Part shown: positions 24,496 through 33,224 of the stretch, in pieces | Position numbering within the stretch: position 1 is the first letter of the stretch | How the letters are laid out: each line of letters starts with the position of its first letter | Origin: Aldehydirespirator sp965248735 | Lineage (GTDB): Bacteria; Actinomycetota; Acidimicrobiia; Acidimicrobiales; Aldehydirespiratoraceae | Direction: 5' to 3' | NCBI GenBank assembly: GCA_965248735.1 | Contig: OZ252146.1 | Span: 3,658,001 to 3,722,000 of the forward strand | Length of the DNA stretch: 64,000 bases | Position numbers and translations under genes: made by a program | The notes under the pieces: generated by a model | What the model was told of the DNA's origin: nothing | Database searches by the model: none | The model's input: only the letters and a program-made list of their open reading frames with translations

Positions 24496-25662
24496 TCACG
24501 CCAGCGGGGTGAAGCCGGCCAGCGACAGGGTGGCGCCCAGCCCCGGGGCATCGGTAAGCGACACCTCGCCGCCCTCGGGTATGGCCGTGCCGTCGAAGTG
24601 GGGCGCCTCCTCGATGTCGTCCCATACCGGGACGGGGAAGTACTCGACCATTCCCACCGCGGTGTCGCTGGTGGCCAGGTGCAGGGTCGGCATGCCGTAG
24701 GCGTGGGTGTAGACCGGCAGGCCGGCGGCCTGCGCCAGCGCGCACACTCTCCTGGCTTCGCTGAATCCTCCCACCCGGCCGATGTCGAACTGGATGATGT
24801 CGAGCGCCTCGGCCTCGATGATCTGAGTGAATCCGTAGCGGGTGGTCTCGTGCTCGCCGGCCGCGATCGGAACCGGAGACTGTTGGCGCAGGATTGCGTA
24901 CTCGCGGAGCTGGTCGGGCAACAGGGGCTCCTCGACCCACTTCATGTCGAAGGGCGCCAGGGCACGGCACATCCGCAGCGCGTACTCCAGGTCCCAGCCC
25001 ATGTAGGCGTCGGCCATGATGTCGATGTCGTCGCCTACCGTCGCTCGCAGCATCTCGACCAGCTCGACGTTGCGGTGCAGGCCGGCGGGACCGTCGACCG
25101 GACCGTGCAGGAAGCGCATCTTCATGGCCTTGAACCCGCGCTTGCAATACTCGGCCGCCTCCGCCACGAACTCGTCCTCGTTGGTGAAATGGAGATGGCT
25201 GGCGTAGACGGGAACCGGGTCGCGGGCCCGGCCGCCCAGCAGCTCGAAGACGGGTTGCCCGAAGTGCTTTCCGGCCAGGTCCCACAGCGCGATGTCCAGC
25301 GCGCTGATGGCGAACAGGGCCGGGCCCTTGCGGCCGTAAGGCATGGTGCTGCGGAACATCTGGTCCCACAGCCGGCTGCGCTCCCGAGGGTCTGCGCCGA
25401 CCAGGATCTTGGTCAGGTGGTTCTCGATGATGGCGCTGGTGGCCCGGGCGTAGTCCTCGCACCAGCCGGTGCCCACCAGGCCGTCGTCGGTCTGGATCTC
25501 CACCACGCACATGGCGTCGGCCGGGAACCAGCTCGACAGCGGATGGCGGTACTGGGGGTAGATCGCCATGAGCGTCACCAGCCGCAGCTCGTCCTGGCGG
25601 GCCGCGAAGTCGCCCCAGAACGACATGTCGATGTGGGTGACTCGCACTCTGGCGATCCTCAT
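24496..25662 (-). CDS. Enolase-superfamily dehydratase, L-rhamnonate dehydratase-like
   Basis: This 388-residue paralogue of the protein at 7760 has identical residue numbering of the active site: D218 (ADAYMGWD), E244 (WVEEP), E270 (AGEHE), D293 and H320 (THAYGM). It also has AMKMRF on the second barrel strand. The protein would dehydrate a 6-deoxy sugar acid with Mg2+. The neighbouring rhamnose mutarotase and rhamnosidase make L-rhamnonate the best guess. Next on the strand lie the DHDPS-type aldolase downstream and a polysaccharide deacetylase upstream (106-base gap), probably one operon starting at the sulfatase gene at 28145. Confidence 0.86.
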   Translation of the reverse strand: MRIARVRVTHIDMSFWGDFAARQDELRLVTLMAIYPQYRHPLSSWFPADAMCVVEIQTDDGLVGTGWCEDYARATSAIIENHLTKILVGADPRERSRLWDQMFRSTMPYGRKGPALFAISALDIALWDLAGKHFGQPVFELLGGRARDPVPVYASHLHFTNEDEFVAEAAEYCKRGFKAMKMRFLHGPVDGPAGLHRNVELVEMLRATVGDDIDIMADAYMGWDLEYALRMCRALAPFDMKWVEEPLLPDQLREYAILRQQSPVPIAAGEHETTRYGFTQIIEAEALDIIQFDIGRVGGFSEARRVCALAQAAGLPVYTHAYGMPTLHLATSDTAVGMVEYFPVPVWDDIEEAPHFDGTAIPEGGEVSLTDAPGLGATLSLAGFTPLA

Positions 25663-25768
25663 GGGCCGCTCCCCCGTTTCTTGCCGTCGACGCTTGCAGG
25701 TCCAGCGGCGCAGGTCACCGTGACGATCCTATTGGCGCGGCCCTGACCACTGCCCATCCGCTCGGCTC

Positions 25769-26689
25769 TCAGCCGGCCAGCTGCAGCTCGGGGCGGGCCG
25801 CGGCCAGCTCCGGGGCGGCTCGTAGGTGCTCGTAGACATGTACGCACGAGCAGATGTCGAGCACGCCTTCGGCGTGGTCCAGCAACATGGCGATGTGGCG
25901 CGCCTGGTTGTCGACGCGGTAGATCGACCAGGGATGGAAGGTCGGGACGTAGGCGACGAGCCCGGCGCGGGCCGCGTGCTCGATGCCCGGCGCATAGGCC
26001 TCGTAGACGCCCTGGGCATCGGTCGGCATCTTCGTGGGGTAGTCCCACGGCAGCGCCGGCGGCCACGACACCAGGCCGTGCTGGCCGGTGAGAACGTTGT
26101 CGTGCCACGCGTGGGTGGGGATCTCCAGCAGCTCGCCACAGCCCTCGGTGTCGTACCAGAACGGCTGGTGCAGCGGCGCCGGCATGGAGTCATGGGGACC
26201 GCACCCAACACTGCGAAGGTAGCGGTACCCCGCCTCCTGCATGATCCCGAGAACTTTGGGCTCGCCGATGTAGCCGTCCTCGTAGCCGCCCGGGGTGGTG
26301 AAGCCGACGACCTCGCGTCCGAAGGCGTCCTCGATGGCCGCCTTGGAGTCGACGATCTCGTGGCGCAGCCGGTGGTCGTCGTGCAGGAAGGCCTTGATGT
26401 CGGGGTGGTTGTAGGAGTGGCTGGCGATGTCGAAGATCGGCTGGTCGAGGATCTCGACCAGCTCGTGACGGGCCGCGTCGAGCAGCCGGGCCACGATGAA
26501 GAACGTGGCCGGCGCGTCCCGCTGCAGGTGGGCCTCGGCTACGGCCCGAACCCCGGCGAGGCACTCGGTGAGGCGGTCGCCCTCGTAGCTGACGACGTCG
26601 TCGTAGTTGTCGCCGGTGTGCTCGGTGTGGTCGGAGTCCCACCAGGCGTACACCGCCTCGACGTCATATCCCGCGACGTAGGCCGCCAT
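25769..26689 (-). CDS. Polysaccharide deacetylase family protein (CE4)
   Basis: This 306-residue CE4/NodB-fold protein begins MAAYVAGYDVEAVY with the first Asp (D9) and has APATFFIVARLL. The zinc motif is H91-S-Y-N-H95 (DIASHSYNHPD), followed by VVGFTTPGGY and a C-terminal TFHPWSIYRVD with the late His. It lacks a signal peptide, so it is either cytoplasmic or exported by another route. The family removes acetyl groups or hydrolyses cyclic amides (PuuE-type). It shares the same architecture with the protein at 35151, including WYDTEGCGELLEIP versus WYTHDGFGDLFEVP. The ATG at 26689 lies 10 bases after the sulfatase stop, so they are in one operon. Confidence 0.83.
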   Translation of the reverse strand: MAAYVAGYDVEAVYAWWDSDHTEHTGDNYDDVVSYEGDRLTECLAGVRAVAEAHLQRDAPATFFIVARLLDAARHELVEILDQPIFDIASHSYNHPDIKAFLHDDHRLRHEIVDSKAAIEDAFGREVVGFTTPGGYEDGYIGEPKVLGIMQEAGYRYLRSVGCGPHDSMPAPLHQPFWYDTEGCGELLEIPTHAWHDNVLTGQHGLVSWPPALPWDYPTKMPTDAQGVYEAYAPGIEHAARAGLVAYVPTFHPWSIYRVDNQARHIAMLLDHAEGVLDICSCVHVYEHLRAAPELAAARPELQLAG

Positions 26690-26699
26690 GGCGCTCCTC

Positions 26700-28145
26700 T
26701 CAGTCCGTGCTGGGTGGCCGGGCCGACGCGGCCTCGTCGCGCAGCTCCGCAAAGCGTTGCACGAGCCGGTCCAGCGTGTCCTGGCAGCGGGGGTCGTCTA
26801 TCACGTTGTCGGCCTCGAGCGGATCAGTCTCGAGGTCATAGAGCTCCTCGTAGCGATTCCCACCGCGGATGCGCCTGCCGATACCGCCCTTCACCGCGTC
26901 ACCCTCGCGGCGCTGCTCCTCATCAGAGGCCGGGAGCTCGACGTACTTGATGTACTTCCACCGGGTGGTGCGCAACCCCTCGCTCTTGGGTATCAGCGGA
27001 TGCTCGAACAGGTGCTCGCAGTAGAAGTCCTGCCTCCATCCGTCGGGCCGATCCTCCACCAGCGTGAGCAGGCTGCGGCCCTGCACCGCCTCGGGGACCG
27101 GGACCCCGGCCAGCTCGATGATGGTGGGAGATATGTCGATGTTGAGCGCCAACTCGCCGACGCGGGCACCCCGCTGGGATTCGTCGAGGCGGGGATCCAT
27201 GACCACCAGGGGCACCCGGATGGAGTCCTCGTACAGCAGCCAGCAGTCGCTCAGGCCCCGCTCCCCGAAGAACATGCCGTTGTCGCTGGTGAAGATCACG
27301 ACAGTGGAGTCGGCCGCTCCGAGAGCGGCCAACTCCTCGGTGACCCGGCCCAGCACGACGTCCACACCGCTGACCATCCGGTAGTAGCCCTTCATATTCT
27401 CCTGGAACAGTTCGGGCGTCCCGAACCTCCTGAGCCAGCGCTCCCGGTTCTCGCTCTGCTGGATGAAGTCCGGCTGGGACTCGATGAAGGAGGGGTCGGC
27501 CGTCTCGGGCACTCCAATGACCGCGTCGTGGTAGAGGTGGTCGACGCTGGAGGGCCAGATGTACTGCTGGGGGTGGTCGTCCTGACAGTGGGGCGCGTTG
27601 AAGCTGACCGACAGGCAGAACGGGCGCCCGCTGTCGGTTAGGTGCCACTGCCGGAGGAAGTCCACGATCTTGTCACCGGTCACGTCGGTCAGGTGCCGCA
27701 GGCTGCCATCGGGCTGTCGCTCGAAGTAGTAGTCGGGCCCCCAGTGCTCGAAGTCGTCGAAGTGGTCGAACATCGCGTCCAGGGTCTCCTGCTCGGACTC
27801 GACGTTCATGTAGCCGTCGCTCTCGATGCCGAACTTGCCGATGAAGCCAGTCTCATAGCCCGACGCCTTCAGCACCGCCGGATACGTCATCGGGCCGAGC
27901 GAGGCACTGAACGGCGGAGTCCGAAAATCGAACTGGTGGCTGCGACGGTAGAGGCCGGTGAGGAAGCTGGCTCGGCTCGCACCGCATATCGGGGTGGTGA
28001 CGAAGGAGTTCTCGAACAGGACGCCCCGGGCGGCCAGGTCGTCCATGTACGGCGTGGAGATGATGTCGTTGCCGGCCGCACCCATCGAGGTCCAGTGCTG
28101 GTTGTCGGTCAACAAAAAGAGGATGTTCGGGCGTTCGCGTTCCAC
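26700..28145 (-). CDS. Sulfatase 1 (formylglycine-dependent)
   Basis: This 481-residue alkaline-phosphatase-superfamily sulfatase has the maturation motif C54-G-A-S-R58 (the C-x-A-x-R variant), the N-terminal metal site LLTDNQHW (second Asp replaced by Asn), TSDNGMF for the second metal site, and KFG near 103. The C-terminal subdomain has ELYDLETDPLEADNV, found in polysaccharide sulfatases. Cys54 must be converted to formylglycine by a maturase not seen here. No signal peptide is visible, so desulfation may act on imported oligosaccharides. It is the first gene of the minus-strand unit with deacetylase, dehydratase and aldolase, facing the rhamnosidase gene across an 80-base region with an operator-like palindrome. 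Confidence 0.88.
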   Translation of the reverse strand: MERERPNILFLLTDNQHWTSMGAAGNDIISTPYMDDLAARGVLFENSFVTTPICGASRASFLTGLYRRSHQFDFRTPPFSASLGPMTYPAVLKASGYETGFIGKFGIESDGYMNVESEQETLDAMFDHFDDFEHWGPDYYFERQPDGSLRHLTDVTGDKIVDFLRQWHLTDSGRPFCLSVSFNAPHCQDDHPQQYIWPSSVDHLYHDAVIGVPETADPSFIESQPDFIQQSENRERWLRRFGTPELFQENMKGYYRMVSGVDVVLGRVTEELAALGAADSTVVIFTSDNGMFFGERGLSDCWLLYEDSIRVPLVVMDPRLDESQRGARVGELALNIDISPTIIELAGVPVPEAVQGRSLLTLVEDRPDGWRQDFYCEHLFEHPLIPKSEGLRTTRWKYIKYVELPASDEEQRREGDAVKGGIGRRIRGGNRYEELYDLETDPLEADNVIDDPRCQDTLDRLVQRFAELRDEAASARPPSTD

Positions 28146-28196
28146 TTCTAGCTCCGTCCTCGGCGGTCGGGCCGTCTAGGTTAGCTTCGCACCATG

Positions 28197-28210
28197 TTCA
28201 CGACCGTGAA
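28197..28210. promoter_or_regulatory. Operator-like palindrome in divergent region (site 3)
   Basis: TTCAC (28197-28201), GACC, GTGAA (28206-28210) forms a 14-base palindrome. It is preceded by CCATG on the plus strand, mirroring the GTGAACCATG at 1155-1164. It sits in the 80 bases between sulfatase 1 (minus) and the CE4-GH78 gene (plus), and so could control both. Confidence 0.6.
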
Positions 28211-28225
28211 GCACCAGTCAAGGAG

Positions 28226-31200
28226 ATGAACACAGCGACGATGACCAATCGCCCGCGGCTGAACGTTCCCGACGGCCTGGTGCTGCTCACCTTCGACGAC
28301 GCCAACCACTCCGACCTCGCCAGCGTCGCCCCCCTCCTCCGCCGCCACGGCTTCGGGGCCACTTTCTTCGTCAGCGAGGGGCTCGGGTTCACCGAGGGCA
28401 CGCCGGGCGAGTTCATGACCTGGAACGAGATCCGGGCCCTGCACGATCTCGGGTTCGAGATCGGCAACCACACCAAGAGCCACCTCGACACCACGCAGCT
28501 CGCCGCGGAGGAGGTCCGGGCCGAGATCGCCCACATCCAGCGGCGCTGCGCCGAGCACGGAATCCCCGCGCCGACCTCGTTCTGCTATCCGGGGTTCCAC
28601 CACAGCCCCGACGTGGTCCGGGTGGTCGCCTCCGAGGGGTTCGCCTTCGCCCGCCGGGGCGTGTACCCGGAGTACTCCGACACTGGCCGGGGGGCGAGGG
28701 GCCCCGCCTACGACCCCCGCGTCGACCATCCGCTGCTGATACCGACCACCGGCTACGCCGGACCAGAGTGGACTCTCGACGACCTCGCGTGGGCCGTCGA
28801 GGGGGCCAGGGACGGCCGGATCGCCTCGATCTGCTTCCACGGCGTCCCCCTGCGGCGCTACCACTGGGTAAGCACCGAGCTGGACGTCTTCACCGCGTAC
28901 ATGCAATACCTGGCCGACGCCGGCTGCACCGTGATCGCCTGCCGCGACCTGGCCGACTACGTGGACCCGAACTGGGCCAGTGGCGATCCCTACCAGGCCA
29001 TCAACAGCCGCACGCGTTTCGCGGCCATCGACGCCGAATGCGAGTACCAGGTAGATCCGCTCGGCATCGACGAGCCCGCTCCCCGCTTCAGCTGGCGGAT
29101 CCAGGCCACCGACCGCTCCCAGAGCCAGACCGCATACAGGACCGTGGCCCGCAATCAAGGCCAGTCGGCGTACCGGGTGCTGGTCAGCTCCAGCCGGGCG
29201 GGCCTCGACGCCGGCATCGGCGACCGATGGGACTCGGGCATGGTCGCCTCCGACGCCACCAACGGCGTCGCCTACGGGGGCGCGCCGCTGCGCGGCGGCC
29301 AGCGGTACTGGTGGAGGGTCCAGACCTGGGACCGTGACGGCCGCCCGGGAAGCGACAGCCCGCCGGCAACCTTCGAGATGGGCCTGCTGGAGCCCGAGGA
29401 CTGGGAGGCAGCCTGGATCTCCGCAGCGCCGGGCGTCTCCGCTCCCCTGCTGCGCACCGAGACCGCGCTCAACGCCCAGCCGCTGAGGGCCAGATGCTAT
29501 GTGTCGGGGCTGGGCTACTACGAGCTGTACATCAACGGGCGGCGGGTCGGCGACCGGGTGCTCGATCCGGCCACCACCTACTACCACAACGACCAGCCCG
29601 TCGAGTTGGGCTCGCGGGTTCTCTACGCCACCTTCGACGTGACCCGGTACATGCGGGCCGGCCCGAACGCGGTTGGGGTGATGCTGGGCAACGGCTGGTA
29701 CAGCGCCGAGGACGACGTGCCGACCCCACCCAGCCATCGCGAGCCCTACGGCGACCGTCCGGTGGCCCTGCTGCAACTCGATATAGAGCTCGCCGGCGGC
29801 AAGACCGTCCGCCTGGTCAGCGACACGTCATGGCGAGCCTCGCCCGGCCCGATCACCTACAACGACTACAGCCACGGCGAGACCTACGACGCCCGCCGGG
29901 AGCAGCCCGGCTGGTGCGAGTCCGGCTTCGACGACCGCTCCTGGGAGCGGGCCGCGGCGGCCGAAGCACCGTCGGGGCGGCTGCAGGCCCAGCCGCTGCC
30001 GCCGATCCGGGTCGTTCGAACAATCGCGCCCTCACGATCCCACGCGACTGGTGACGGCGCGACCATCTACGACTTCGGCCAGAACATGACCGGGTGGACG
30101 CGGCTGGCGGTGAGCGGGCCCGCCGGAGCCCGGATGACGGTCCGCCACGGCCACGGCGTCCACCCCGACGGCAGCCTCGACAACCGCTCCAACATGTACT
30201 CCTACGCCGACGACGTCGAGTTCCATGAGGACGCGCTGGCCCGCGGCGAGCAGGGCTTCGAAAGCAGCGGCGAGGACTACGACCACAGCGCCCGCCAGAC
30301 CGACACGTACGTGCTGGCGGGCACCGGCTCGGAGACCTATGAGCCCCGATTCACGCTGCACGGCTTCCGCTACGCGGAGGTCACCTGCGATACGGGCGGA
30401 GTCACCGTCGACAGCATCGAGGCCCGCCATGCTCGCACCAGCGTGGCCGAGACCGAGGGTTTCGAGTGCTCCGATCCGCTGCTCAACCGGATCCACAGCA
30501 ACGTCACCTGGACGTTCGCTTCCTCGCTGCAGGGATACCCCCAGGACGCTGCCGACCGGTCCGAGCGGGTCGGCTGGCTCGGCGACCCGATCGTCGACGA
30601 CTTCAGCTTCACGTTCGACTCGGTCCTGTTCTGGTCGAAGTGGCTCGACGACCTGGCCGACTCCCAGCTGACGTCGGGCGACTTGCCGGTCATCTCGCCG
30701 GTGCACTGGCGCCGGACCTACGACGTCTACCTGATGTACCCGGTGTGGAAGAGCTCCTACCCGATCGTGGCCTGGGACGTCTACCTCGAGTCGGGGGACC
30801 CCCGGATCCTTGAGCGGCACTACGACCGCATCGAGGCCCTGGTGCGGTTCCTGGGCACCCACGCCGACGGCCACCTGCTCGAGGAGGGTCTCGGCGACCA
30901 CATGGAGCCCCAGCCCGACGGCACATCGACGTTCGCTCCGCTGCGCACCCCGGCCGGGCTCACCTCAACCGCGTTCTACTGCCGCGACGCGCAGATACTG
31001 GCCTGGGCCGCGGCGATCCTGGGCGACGAGCGCGGGGCCGGGAAGTACTCGCGTCTCGCCGCGGACATCCGGGCCGCGTTCAACGAGCGGTACTTCGACG
31101 ACGAGGCGGCCAACTACGCCACCGGCAGCCAGGGCTCGAACGCCATCTCTCTGGCCCTGGGGCTCGTGCCGGCCGGCCATGAGGACAGGGTGCTGGCCAA

Positions 31201-31834
31201 CATCGTCTCCGACATCGAAGACAACTGCGACGGGCACCTGTCCACCGGGATGCTGGGCACCGACGCCCTGGCCCGGGTGCTGCCAGCCGCAGGCCGCGCC
31301 GATGTGTTCTTCACGATCGCCACGCAGACCACTTTCCCGAGCTGGGGCGAGCAGGTCGCCAAGGGCGCCACCACGCTGTGGGAGGCGTGGGAGGGAGAGA
31401 CCGACCCGCAGCTCAGCTACAACATGAAGCTGTTCGGCAGCGTCCAGAAGTTCTTCTTCCGGGATCTGGCCGGGATCCGCCGCGACTCCCCCGGCTATCC
31501 CACGTTCTCGGTCGAGCCCCAGGTGGTGGGCGGCCTCGCCCACGCCCGGGCCGACCTGAGCACGGTGCGAGGCGCCATCTCTGCCAGCTGGCGGCGCGAC
31601 GACGGCACCTTCGAGCTCGACGTGGCCGTCCCGCCCAACACGCGCGCCAGCGTCCGCATCCCCAAGCTCGAAGACATGGACCCGTTGATCTCCGAGGGCG
31701 GGGTGACTGTCTGGAACCGCGGCGAGCCCGTCGCCGGCCGTCCCGGCATCGCCGAGGCGCGAGCTGAGGCCGCAGCGGTGGTGTTCGAGGTGGGCTCGGG
31801 CGACTATGCCTTCGTCTCGGGAACGCCCAAGTGA
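28226..31834 (+). CDS. CE4 polysaccharide deacetylase - GH78 alpha-L-rhamnosidase fusion
   Basis: This is a 1202-residue two-enzyme protein. Residues 1-260 are a NodB-fold deacetylase: LLTFDDANHSD (D24, D25), ATFFV and the zinc motif H82-T-K-S-H86. From about 263 comes a GH78 rhamnosidase: N-terminal Ig-like domain, Bac_rhamnosid_N (about 419-600, LYINGRRVGDRVLDP), and an (alpha/alpha)6 catalytic barrel (about 740-1090). The barrel carries D774...R778...E780-R-V-G-W-L-G-D787 and the catalytic base Glu1053 in GATTLWEAW. A beta-sandwich ends the protein. No signal peptide is seen. It should cleave terminal alpha-L-rhamnose and also remove acetyl groups. The start is uncertain: AGGAG abuts the ATG at 28226, and 28241 is an alternative. 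Confidence 0.9.
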   Translation: MNTATMTNRPRLNVPDGLVLLTFDDANHSDLASVAPLLRRHGFGATFFVSEGLGFTEGTPGEFMTWNEIRALHDLGFEIGNHTKSHLDTTQLAAEEVRAEIAHIQRRCAEHGIPAPTSFCYPGFHHSPDVVRVVASEGFAFARRGVYPEYSDTGRGARGPAYDPRVDHPLLIPTTGYAGPEWTLDDLAWAVEGARDGRIASICFHGVPLRRYHWVSTELDVFTAYMQYLADAGCTVIACRDLADYVDPNWASGDPYQAINSRTRFAAIDAECEYQVDPLGIDEPAPRFSWRIQATDRSQSQTAYRTVARNQGQSAYRVLVSSSRAGLDAGIGDRWDSGMVASDATNGVAYGGAPLRGGQRYWWRVQTWDRDGRPGSDSPPATFEMGLLEPEDWEAAWISAAPGVSAPLLRTETALNAQPLRARCYVSGLGYYELYINGRRVGDRVLDPATTYYHNDQPVELGSRVLYATFDVTRYMRAGPNAVGVMLGNGWYSAEDDVPTPPSHREPYGDRPVALLQLDIELAGGKTVRLVSDTSWRASPGPITYNDYSHGETYDARREQPGWCESGFDDRSWERAAAAEAPSGRLQAQPLPPIRVVRTIAPSRSHATGDGATIYDFGQNMTGWTRLAVSGPAGARMTVRHGHGVHPDGSLDNRSNMYSYADDVEFHEDALARGEQGFESSGEDYDHSARQTDTYVLAGTGSETYEPRFTLHGFRYAEVTCDTGGVTVDSIEARHARTSVAETEGFECSDPLLNRIHSNVTWTFASSLQGYPQDAADRSERVGWLGDPIVDDFSFTFDSVLFWSKWLDDLADSQLTSGDLPVISPVHWRRTYDVYLMYPVWKSSYPIVAWDVYLESGDPRILERHYDRIEALVRFLGTHADGHLLEEGLGDHMEPQPDGTSTFAPLRTPAGLTSTAFYCRDAQILAWAAAILGDERGAGKYSRLAADIRAAFNERYFDDEAANYATGSQGSNAISLALGLVPAGHEDRVLANIVSDIEDNCDGHLSTGMLGTDALARVLPAAGRADVFFTIATQTTFPSWGEQVAKGATTLWEAWEGETDPQLSYNMKLFGSVQKFFFRDLAGIRRDSPGYPTFSVEPQVVGGLAHARADLSTVRGAISASWRRDDGTFELDVAVPPNTRASVRIPKLEDMDPLISEGGVTVWNRGEPVAGRPGIAEARAEAAAVVFEVGSGDYAFVSGTPK

Positions 31835-31880
31835 CCCGCATCCGCGATGAGCGGGAGACCCATGATCCCAGGAGGCCCGA

Positions 31881-33215
31881 ATGACCCGCCCCAACGTCGT
31901 CTTGATCATCACCGACCAGCAGACGCGGTCCACCATCAGCGCCTACGGCAACGAGCGCACCCGCACCCCGCACATGGACACGCTGGCCGCCGGCGGCGTC
32001 GCCTTCGAGAAGTCCTACTGCTCGTCACCTCTGTGCAGCCCGGGCCGGGCCAGCATCGTCACCGGGCAGATGCCCCACACCGCGGGGGTGGACATCAACG
32101 ATCTGCCCGTGCGCGATGGTATTGCCAATCTCGGCGAGATCTTCTCCGGCGCCGGCTACGAGACCGTCTGGGCCGGCAAGTGGAACCTGCCCGAGTCGTT
32201 CCCGCCCGAGCCCGACGCCATTGCGGGCTTCCTGAACCTCAAGTGGCAACAGAAGTCGTACCGAGACCTCGGAGCGTCCATGGACGCCGACATCACCGAC
32301 GCGGCCGTCCGCTATCTGGCCGGGAACCGGACCCGGCCGTTCCTGCTTGCCGTCTCCCTGTACAACCCCCACGACATCTGCTTCTGGATCATGGACCGCG
32401 ACCACGATCTGCTGCCCTGGGTGCCCGAGGAGGGTCCCCTGCCCGAACTGCCCGAGAACTTCGACGCAGTCGCGGACGAGCCCGAGTTCGTGCGGTGGAT
32501 GCGCAAGCAGGAGGCGGTGATACCCAACTACGGCTGGACCGAACTGCGCTGGACCGACAGCTGGGACGAGCGGCACTGGCGGCGGTACCTCTCCGCGTAT
32601 GACCGGCTGGTCGATCTCGTCGACGTCCAGATCGGCCGCGTGCTGAGCGCGATCTCCGACGCCGGAATACAGGACACCACGCTGGTGGCATTGACAAGCG
32701 ACCATGGGGAGGCGGTGGCCGCCCACCGCTGGGCCACCAAGCAGATGCTCTACGAGGAGCCGGTGACGGTCCCCCTCGTGCTCCGGTGGCCCGGAGTGAT
32801 CCCGGCGGAGCGGTTCGACCAGTCCCATCTCGCCTCCGGCGTCGACATCGTCCCGACGTTGTGTGAATACGCCGAGGTCGCGGTGCCCGACGGCTTAGCC
32901 GGAGGGTCCCTGAGGCCCGTGATCGACGATCCCACCCTGGACGGCCGCGATTTCGTGGTCGCCGAGTTGCAGCCCGACCCCTTCAGGATGGAGCTCAAGG
33001 GCCGGATGCTGCGCACGCGCCGCTACAAGTACATGGCCTTCAGCGCGGGCGCCGACCCCGAGATGCTGTTCGACTTGGAGAGGGATCCTCTGGAGACGGT
33101 CAACCTGGCCCGCTCGGCCAGCGACGACCACGTCCTGGCCGAGCACCGGGCGCGGCTCGAGTCATGGACGAACCTGACGGACGACCCTTTCGAGGTGGGC
33201 TCGGCCGTGCTCTGA
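31881..33215 (+). CDS. Sulfatase 2 (formylglycine-dependent)
   Basis: This 444-residue sulfatase has the maturation motif C52-S-P-G-R56 in PLCSPGRAS, an N-terminal VLIITDQQTRS metal site, GKWNLP in the active-site loop, TSDHGEA for the second metal site and LFDLERDPLETVNL near the C-terminus. It differs clearly from sulfatase 1, so the two probably act on different sulfate positions. An AGGAGG site is seen before the ATG at 31881, 46 bases after the rhamnosidase stop, so the two genes are co-transcribed. Without a signal peptide it would act in the cytoplasm unless the start is misjudged. Confidence 0.9.
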   Translation: MTRPNVVLIITDQQTRSTISAYGNERTRTPHMDTLAAGGVAFEKSYCSSPLCSPGRASIVTGQMPHTAGVDINDLPVRDGIANLGEIFSGAGYETVWAGKWNLPESFPPEPDAIAGFLNLKWQQKSYRDLGASMDADITDAAVRYLAGNRTRPFLLAVSLYNPHDICFWIMDRDHDLLPWVPEEGPLPELPENFDAVADEPEFVRWMRKQEAVIPNYGWTELRWTDSWDERHWRRYLSAYDRLVDLVDVQIGRVLSAISDAGIQDTTLVALTSDHGEAVAAHRWATKQMLYEEPVTVPLVLRWPGVIPAERFDQSHLASGVDIVPTLCEYAEVAVPDGLAGGSLRPVIDDPTLDGRDFVVAELQPDPFRMELKGRMLRTRRYKYMAFSAGADPEMLFDLERDPLETVNLARSASDDHVLAEHRARLESWTNLTDDPFEVGSAVL

Positions 33216-33224
33216 CCGCTGGCC

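Noticed and set aside
24319..25746. 475-codon plus-strand frame opposite the dehydratase
   Set aside because: Antisense to a well-conserved enolase-superfamily gene; composition rich in Val, Gly, Arg and His, with no domain.
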